From assembly GCA_013003285.1 (NCBI GenBank), contig JABDJY010000100.1, positions 1 to 11,347 on the forward strand: a stretch of 11,347 nucleotides of DNA. The letters run 5' to 3'. The notes beneath the pieces were generated by a model. The model was given only the letters and a program-made list of their open reading frames with translations, was not told the origin of the DNA and searched no databases. Positions 7,399 to 11,347 of the stretch are shown in pieces. Within the stretch, counting starts at the first letter, position 1. Each line of letters begins with the position of its first letter. The position numbers and the translations under genes are program-made. This DNA comes from Alphaproteobacteria bacterium (GTDB lineage Bacteria > Pseudomonadota > Alphaproteobacteria > UBA6615).

Positions 7399-8384
7399 GC
7401 CATCCACCAGATTAGAAAATATACAAACACCGGGGCGGTCATGGTGAGACTGTCGACGCGATCGATTACACCGCCCATACCGGGCAACAAGTTGCTGCTG
7501 TCTTTGACCCCTGAATCGCGTTTGATGGCCGACATATTGATGTCTCCAAAGAAACCGGCAAAAGAGATGAGAATCGCCGCGAGAATCGGCGCCACGAATG
7601 GACGCAGCGCTTCGGGCACCCCGAACGGACCGGCCTGTTGGCCTAAAGTCGTCAACCAGGGTGCGATGGCGGGGGCGAGAACAACGATGACCAGCATTCC
7701 CCCGAGGAAGCCTTCCCAGGTTTTGTTGGGCGATATGGTGGGTATGATCCGGTGTCGTTTGTGGGCCCCGAACAGTCGGCCGATGATCGCCTGGAAGATA
7801 TCATCGGTTTCAGTGAGGATAACAAGGAACAGAAACCAGCCGGCGGGACCAAGCGGTCCGGCAGAAGAGGCAGGAAGAATCATCAAAAACGCGGCATGGG
7901 AGAGTCCATAGCCAAGAAACAGAAGTCCCCACAGCAAACCGCCCGACGATCTTATGTAGCCTTGTGGTTCGTCCTTGATGAGCAGCAACACGGCGAGAAC
8001 GATGAGCGCCCCGACCGGTAGGAAAAACCAAAACAGCGAGACCGATCCCAGCAGGATCAACACGTAATTGATGACGATGAGTCCATAACCGGCGCGAATG
8101 GCGGGTCGGTCCGCGCTACGGGCTCCGAACATCCTGGTGATCTCGAACCATGCAATGCAGCTGGCCGCGGCTAACAACAGGCAAATTCCCAGCCGACCCG
8201 CAAGCACTGCAGCACTGACCAAGATGGCGAGCATCCACCAGGTGCGCAAGCTGGCGAGACGTTGGCGCCGTTTCTTTTCCTCGGCATTGCGTAGTGCGAT
8301 GAAGCGGATGATAGATCCTGCGGCCAGGCCGGCGACAAGCGCAAGGATGGTCCAGTAGAGGGCGGGCTCAGGAGCAGCTATCAT
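7395..8384 (-). CDS. Phosphatidate cytidylyltransferase (CdsA/YnbB-like), membrane protein
   Basis: Makes CDP-diacylglycerol from phosphatidate and CTP in the inner membrane. At 329 residues it is longer than E. coli CdsA, with several hydrophobic helices (about 8-28, 50-80, 100-136, 150-170, 183-191, 228-246, 264-280). It has TISPNKTWEGFLGG at about 216-229 and the C-terminal CdsA signature at about 285-311, including KRDSGVKDSS and GGVIDRVD. The family pattern has His just before that Gly-Gly; here it is Met303. The segment TETDDIFQAIIGRLFG replaces the usual DtgAYf stretch, closer to the YnbB-like subfamily than to housekeeping CdsA. It starts at ATG 8384 overlapping the upstream TGA (ATGA). 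It directly precedes the phosphatidyltransferase that would use its product, so the two probably act in sequence. Confidence 0.9.
   Translation of the reverse strand: MIAAPEPALYWTILALVAGLAAGSIIRFIALRNAEEKKRRQRLASLRTWWMLAILVSAAVLAGRLGICLLLAAASCIAWFEITRMFGARSADRPAIRAGYGLIVINYVLILLGSVSLFWFFLPVGALIVLAVLLLIKDEPQGYIRSSGGLLWGLLFLGYGLSHAAFLMILPASSAGPLGPAGWFLFLVILTETDDIFQAIIGRLFGAHKRHRIIPTISPNKTWEGFLGGMLVIVVLAPAIAPWLTTLGQQAGPFGVPEALRPFVAPILAAILISFAGFFGDINMSAIKRDSGVKDSSNLLPGMGGVIDRVDSLTMTAPVFVYFLIWWMA
7403..7408 (-). promoter_or_regulatory. Ribosome binding site selecting GTG 7398
   Basis: GGTGGA on the minus strand ends 4 nt before GTG 7398, inside the last codons of the cytidylyltransferase gene. 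It favours this start for the phosphatidyltransferase over GTG 7407, which has no such sequence. Confidence 0.45.
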
Positions 8385-9139
8385 AAATTTTTCTGTTTTG
8401 ATTCATGAATGGTCGCGTCGTGGATTTGACCCTTGGCGCCGGGATATCCATAAAGATTAATTAGCCAGCGAATCAAAAATGGCAAAGTACCACACAAAAC
8501 CAAGGCGCCGATCAACGGCAAGTTGATGAATGATCCCGGTCCATGTTCGGCTAGTTCGCGCAATGAAGGCAGATGAAGCCCCACATACACCCACACCGCA
8601 TTAGCGGGAAGCAACCCAACTAGGGTGGTCCAGAGGAATGTCCAGGTACGGACGCGGCTCGCACCGACAATAGGATTTACAATGGAATAGGGGACATGAA
8701 GCAGTCTCAGGGTAAGGAGGTAAAAAGCGACGTCTTTTTCCAGGTTTCTGTTAATGAAGGTGAGAAAATGGGGATAGCGGCGCTCAACGCTCTCTCGAAA
8801 TAGATACCGGCAAAGTAAGAATATCGCTATCGCTGCGATTGCAAGCCCCGCCGTGACAATAGCTAAGGCTTGCCAGAATCCGAATATCCACCCGTAGACG
8901 ATGGCCTTGCCGCCGGTCCCGGGGACCAGCGCTACGACAGTGTAGATACAGAAGCCGATAGTGAAAGATCGCCAAGGATTGACCGCAATGACCTCGCGGA
9001 GCCGACTCTCCTGATTAGCCAGTTCTTCGAGCGAGACATAATTGTGAAAATACCAGGCCAGTGTCGTCAGAAAAATGGCCGCGAGTGTAAAGACAATCAG
9101 CTTGCGCTTGGTTCGTTTTGCTGCGCCTAGCGATTTCAT
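8381..9139 (-). CDS. TVP38/TMEM64 (VTT domain, DedA-type) membrane protein
   Basis: A 252-residue integral membrane protein of the SNARE-associated/VTT family. Relatives include DedA proteins, some of which act as phospholipid or undecaprenyl-phosphate carriers. A basic N terminus (AAKRTKRK) precedes a first helix at about 14-30. The core VTT segment at about 62-112 contains VPGTGGKAIVYGWIFGF, the family's Pro-Gly-x-x-Gly reentrant motif. A second conserved segment at about 143-162 reads LRLLHVPYSIVNPIVGASRV, matching R-L-x-x-x-P-x-x-x-x-N-x-x-x-G. Further helices lie at about 165-188 and 205-228. The ATG overlaps the upstream TGA (ATGA), and the 3' end overlaps the cytidylyltransferase start in the same way. 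Within this operon a lipid-transport role is reasonable but inferred. Confidence 0.87.
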   Translation of the reverse strand: MKSLGAAKRTKRKLIVFTLAAIFLTTLAWYFHNYVSLEELANQESRLREVIAVNPWRSFTIGFCIYTVVALVPGTGGKAIVYGWIFGFWQALAIVTAGLAIAAIAIFLLCRYLFRESVERRYPHFLTFINRNLEKDVAFYLLTLRLLHVPYSIVNPIVGASRVRTWTFLWTTLVGLLPANAVWVYVGLHLPSLRELAEHGPGSFINLPLIGALVLCGTLPFLIRWLINLYGYPGAKGQIHDATIHESKQKNL

Positions 9140-9990
9140 GTTGGCGAGGATTCGGAACCGGTATCGAATGTACGCCCTTGACGGGGAAAGACGTGTTTGC
9201 TGACCGCGGCGAACTTGCCGGCCTCCTCGAAATACAGGTAGTGGGTCACCGCGAGTGTGTCTGTGCCGGCCTCGATCAAGTTGAAGGTATTCTCGTCACG
9301 TTCCCGTCCCTTACCTCGGCTTGAAGTGGTTGTTCCACACTGTACGATGATGACTCCACGCTCGCGGTGATGTCCCGGAAAAAAGTCCAGGGAGTTTCCG
9401 ATATAGGATCGGTGCAGGTGTCCGCCCAGGATCATCTCAACCTTTTGCTCGACAAAACAGTCGATTGCACGCCGCGAGTAGGGCATCGCGACATCGAAGA
9501 CCTTGTCGTGTCCAGGCGCAAAGTGATGATGGGCAACCACAATGCGGGTCATGTCCTCGGGTACGGCCGCAAACACCTCTTCACAATGCCGCAACTGATG
9601 ACGATTCAGTCGGCCGTTGCTGATGGCGCTGTGGGGCGCAGTGGAATCGAGACCAGCCAGCACGACATTGCCTACCTGCAGAACGGGGTTCAGGTCGGGG
9701 TGGATGATTTCGCAGTAGAGAGCGAGTGGCTTGAACAGGCGCTCGAAGACCCGGTATAGCGGCACGTCATGGTTGCCGGGGATCACCAACAGTGGAATGT
9801 CCGGCAGGCGCTCAAAGAATTGCCCGCACGCCACGAACTGCTCACGCTTGGCTCGCTGCGTCAGATCGCCGCTCACCACGATGACATCGGGGGCCAGCGA
9901 TGGGATGGTTTGCAACAATGCCTCAGCCACCAGAGGCACGAATCTAGGTCCGAAATGTAAATCGGATATGTGGAGGATTTTGGTAGACAT
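9136..9990 (-). CDS. Metallophosphoesterase (calcineurin-like, CpdA-type)
   Basis: A two-metal phosphoesterase of 284 residues with no signal peptide. All five motifs are in order: D10-x-H12 in ISDLHFG, G-D42 in VSGDLTQRA, GNHD with N73 and H74, the His run AHHHF at 153-157, and GGHLHR with H191 and H193. The arrangement resembles cyclic-nucleotide phosphodiesterases (CpdA/class III), but the same fold serves lipid precursors (LpxH) and nucleotide-alcohol pyrophosphates. As first gene of an operon with two phospholipid synthases and a VTT membrane protein, a role on a phosphorylated lipid or CDP-linked intermediate is attractive; this is inference. There is no Shine-Dalgarno sequence before ATG 9990. 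A 15-bp palindrome ends 2 nt upstream of it. Confidence 0.88.
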   Translation of the reverse strand: MSTKILHISDLHFGPRFVPLVAEALLQTIPSLAPDVIVVSGDLTQRAKREQFVACGQFFERLPDIPLLVIPGNHDVPLYRVFERLFKPLALYCEIIHPDLNPVLQVGNVVLAGLDSTAPHSAISNGRLNRHQLRHCEEVFAAVPEDMTRIVVAHHHFAPGHDKVFDVAMPYSRRAIDCFVEQKVEMILGGHLHRSYIGNSLDFFPGHHRERGVIIVQCGTTTSSRGKGRERDENTFNLIEAGTDTLAVTHYLYFEEAGKFAAVSKHVFPRQGRTFDTGSESSPT

Positions 9991-9992
9991 CG

Positions 9993-10007
9993 CTATTTAC
10001 TAAATAG
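9993..10007. promoter_or_regulatory. 15-bp palindrome just upstream of the lipid operon (candidate operator)
   Basis: CTATTTACTAAATAG is a perfect 7-bp inverted repeat around a single central base. It lies 2 nt upstream of ATG 9990 of the metallophosphoesterase, where a Shine-Dalgarno sequence would be expected. It is AT-rich against a GC-rich background. It may be a repressor site overlapping a -10-like TAAATA, or a hairpin that hides the start codon. No matching -35 box is clear to me. Confidence 0.4.
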
Positions 10008-10084
10008 GGTCGGGTCACCGGCATCGCAATGTACCAAAGCGCGGTATCGTTTGAGGGGTCGACCGTGTCTACCTTCGACTATTC

Positions 10085-10118
10085 CCGGTCGTCAGCAGTG
10101 AAACCCGATCACGACCGG
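10085..10118. repeat. 8-bp inverted repeat with 18-nt loop
   Basis: CCGGTCGT (10085-10092) is the exact reverse complement of ACGACCGG (10111-10118). It lies downstream of the glutathione S-transferase on the minus strand and upstream of the lipid operon. There is no T-run next to it, so a terminator role is doubtful. Confidence 0.4.
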
Positions 10119-10147
10119 TTTACGCCCCAAAACGGCCATGTCGCGGT

Positions 10148-10162
10148 GCCGGCAGCGCCGGC
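10148..10162. repeat. GC-rich hairpin (6-bp stem, 3-nt loop)
   Basis: GCCGGC, AGC, GCCGGC forms a compact stem-loop. It lies about 85 nt past the stop of the glutathione S-transferase on the minus strand. It could help end that transcript or be part of an intergenic repeat; no U-tract follows on either strand. Confidence 0.3.
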
Positions 10163-10247
10163 CAAGTTCTCGTTTTGGTCGGCGGAAAAATGGCGACGCC
10201 AATCGGCCTGCCACCAATTGATTTTGTTCTGTAAATTTCGCCGCGGG

Positions 10248-10886
10248 TTACTCGGGCACCGGCAGCGGCTGGTCGTTTTCCGGGATGTTCCAGGCGCGTT
10301 TGGTGGCCGGGCGCTCGAGGATCTTCATGTACCAGCGGCGCACATTGGGGAAGTCGTTGAGGTCGATCTCCTGCCAATTGTGCCGCGCGGTCCACGGCCA
10401 CACCGCCATGTCGGCGATGGAATAGTCGTCGACGATGAAGTCGCGGCCTTCGAGGCGCCGGTCGAGCACGCCATAGAGGCGCCGCGCCTCTTTCTTGTAG
10501 CGTTCTTGCGCATAGTCGGACTTGCCGGGATTGTATTTGGTGAAGTGATGGACCTGGCCGAACATCGGGCCGACGCCGCCCATCTGCCACATGAGCCATT
10601 CCATAGTGCGCCAATAGACGTCACGGTCCTGGGTGTTGAGGAACTGGCCGGTCTTTTCCGCCAGATACAGCATGATGGCGCCGGTCTCCATCAGGGAAAA
10701 ATCATTATTGTCATGGTCGACGATCGCCGGGATGCGGTTGTTCGGCGCGATTTTCAGGAAGTCCGGCTCGAACTGCTCGTCCTTGCCGATATTGACCGGG
10801 ATGGTCGTATAGTCGATGCCGGTCTCTTCGAGCAGGAGCGCCACTTTGCGGCCATTGGGGGTGTACCAGGTATAGAAGTCGATCAT
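10248..10886 (-). CDS. Glutathione S-transferase, nu class (YfcG-like)
   Basis: A 212-residue cytosolic GST close in pattern to E. coli YfcG, a disulfide-bond reductase that binds glutathione or glutathione disulfide. The thioredoxin-like domain (about 1-80) has TPNGRK with Thr9 and Asn11, the nu-class replacements for a catalytic Tyr/Ser/Cys, then PNNRIPAIVDH with the cis-Pro, and SLMETGAIMLYLAEKTG. The helical domain (about 88-205) has WLMWQMGGVGPMFGQVHHF and SIADMAVWPW, the latter being the GST folding motif. ATG 10886 aligns with the YfcG start. A TTG at 10904 would add six residues with no family support and no ribosome site. The gene stands alone between intergenic spacers of 257 and 154 nt. 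The substrate is unknown; disulfide reductase activity is the best guess. Confidence 0.93.
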   Translation of the reverse strand: MIDFYTWYTPNGRKVALLLEETGIDYTTIPVNIGKDEQFEPDFLKIAPNNRIPAIVDHDNNDFSLMETGAIMLYLAEKTGQFLNTQDRDVYWRTMEWLMWQMGGVGPMFGQVHHFTKYNPGKSDYAQERYKKEARRLYGVLDRRLEGRDFIVDDYSIADMAVWPWTARHNWQEIDLNDFPNVRRWYMKILERPATKRAWNIPENDQPLPVPE

Positions 10887-10947
10887 CGGCGTAACTTTCT
10901 GCAAGAATCTGAGGGGCGGTTAAGTCTGCGCCGGGGTAGGCGCGAAT

Positions 10948-10976
10948 TTGGCGCACCCTATGAGGCGTCGCGCCAA
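10948..10976 (-). terminator. Inverted repeat downstream of the lipocalin-like gene (weak terminator candidate)
   Basis: TTGGCGC (10948-10954) pairs perfectly with GCGCCAA (10970-10976) across a 15-nt loop. A second small hairpin is adjacent: GGGTC (10977-10981) pairs with GACCC (10986-10990). Both lie 50-95 nt past the stop of the lipocalin-like gene. Neither has a U-tract, so intrinsic termination is unproven. Confidence 0.25.
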
Positions 10977-11040
10977 GGGTCAATCGACCCGTCGGCAAAA
11001 CATCTATGCAATGTTGGCGGGTGTGGGCACGGGGCCGGTG

Positions 11041-11347
11041 TTAGCGGCGTTTCCACACGATGACATGGGTCCCGCTGCCGCCGGGGGTCGCGCCGGTGAA
11101 AATCATGCGGCCTCTTTCCTTGGTGACCGCGCGGACGATGGAGAGGCCCTGGATATTGGGGTCCAGCGCGTGTTCGACCTTGTGCACCACATTGTCGTCG
11201 TCGACGTCCCAGGTGCCGGCATAATTGACGTAGGTCGCGAAGGCCTCGATGCGGTCTTCGTCGGTTGGCCGGTCGGCGGGCAGGAAGCGTTCCTTGGCGC
11301 GCACGATGGCCGACATATGGCCGTCTTCGGTGTACATAATCGTGCCC
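11041..11347 (-). CDS. Lipocalin-like domain protein, C-terminal part (5' end outside window)
   Basis: The frame is open to the right edge and ends at TAA 11043-11041. The visible 102 residues begin GTIMYTEDGHMSAIV, typical of the short lipocalin-like domain family in which a strand with Y-T-x-D-G-x-M-S is followed by a helix and a beta meander. The rest (YVNYAGTWDVDDDNVVHKVE, then LDPNIQGLSIVRAV, then MIFTGATPGGSGTHVIVWKR) fits the family's C-terminal half, with W and R near the end. The internal Met at 11337 is within the YTEDG strand and is not a believable start. Proteins of this family are small and poorly characterised; some sit beside catabolic genes. It is 154 nt upstream of the GST gene on the same strand. 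Confidence 0.75.
   Translation of the reverse strand, partial: GTIMYTEDGHMSAIVRAKERFLPADRPTDEDRIEAFATYVNYAGTWDVDDDNVVHKVEHALDPNIQGLSIVRAVTKERGRMIFTGATPGGSGTHVIVWKRR

Larger units (their letters stand above)
9991..10247. other. Gene-free interval between lipid operon and glutathione S-transferase
   Basis: A 257-nt stretch with no convincing gene. It should contain the promoter of the minus-strand lipid operon and the end of the glutathione S-transferase transcript. It holds the palindrome at 9993-10007 and the inverted repeats at 10085-10118 and 10148-10162. No tRNA-like fold is seen. Confidence 0.6.

Noticed and set aside
10029..11063. Long plus-strand open frame (344 codons) across the GST region
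   Set aside because: It is antisense to the GST gene, which has unmistakable family motifs on the minus strand, and its translation is rich in repeats of H, V and R typical of a shadow frame.
1..11347. tRNA, rRNA, CRISPR array or intact insertion sequence
   Set aside because: No cloverleaf-like stretch, regular repeat-spacer array, transposase frame or terminal inverted repeats were found on reading both strands.

Overview
The window looks like chromosomal DNA of a GC-rich alphaproteobacterium. The signs are a high-GC codon bias, molybdenum hydroxylase genes of the CoxL/M/S type, and tightly packed operons. The order cannot be fixed from sequence reading alone. There are 14 protein-coding genes, two of them cut by the window edges. 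I see no tRNA, rRNA, CRISPR array or intact mobile element.

Region 1 (2-484, +) is the C-terminal part of an aldo/keto reductase. Region 2 (612-6563, +) is a seven-gene catabolic or redox cluster. It starts with a complete three-subunit molybdenum hydroxylase in the order large (Mo cofactor), medium (FAD), small (two [2Fe-2S]). Four small genes follow: an ABM-type monooxygenase-fold protein, a CxxC-containing carboxymuconolactone-decarboxylase-family protein, an alpha/beta hydrolase and a DUF1330 protein. The likely theme is oxidation and later hydrolysis of an unidentified organic, perhaps heterocyclic or aromatic, substrate. The large subunit carries the RGAGR active-site loop and not the CO-dehydrogenase type AYRCSFR, so CO oxidation is not the first guess.

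Region 3 (6757-9990, -) is a compact operon of four genes joined by 4-nt stop/start overlaps: a metallophosphoesterase, a TVP38/TMEM64 (VTT/DedA-type) membrane protein, a CdsA-like phosphatidate cytidylyltransferase and a CDP-alcohol phosphatidyltransferase. The last two resemble the E. coli YnbB/YnbA pair. Together they look like a self-contained accessory phospholipid pathway: activate phosphatidate to CDP-diacylglycerol, transfer it to an alcohol, perhaps dephosphorylate, and move lipid across the membrane. Both lipid enzymes depart from their family signature at one normally conserved position. A short reading frame resembling the N-terminal arm domain of a P4-type tyrosine integrase lies just past the 3' end of the operon. 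A 15-bp palindrome lies 2 nt before its first start codon. This operon is the most interesting part of the window and may be an acquired module.

Region 4 (10248-11347, -) holds a nu-class (YfcG-like) glutathione S-transferase and the C-terminal part of a lipocalin-like domain protein that runs off the right edge. No gene-free stretch exceeds 300 bases. The longest, 9991-10247, holds several inverted repeats.
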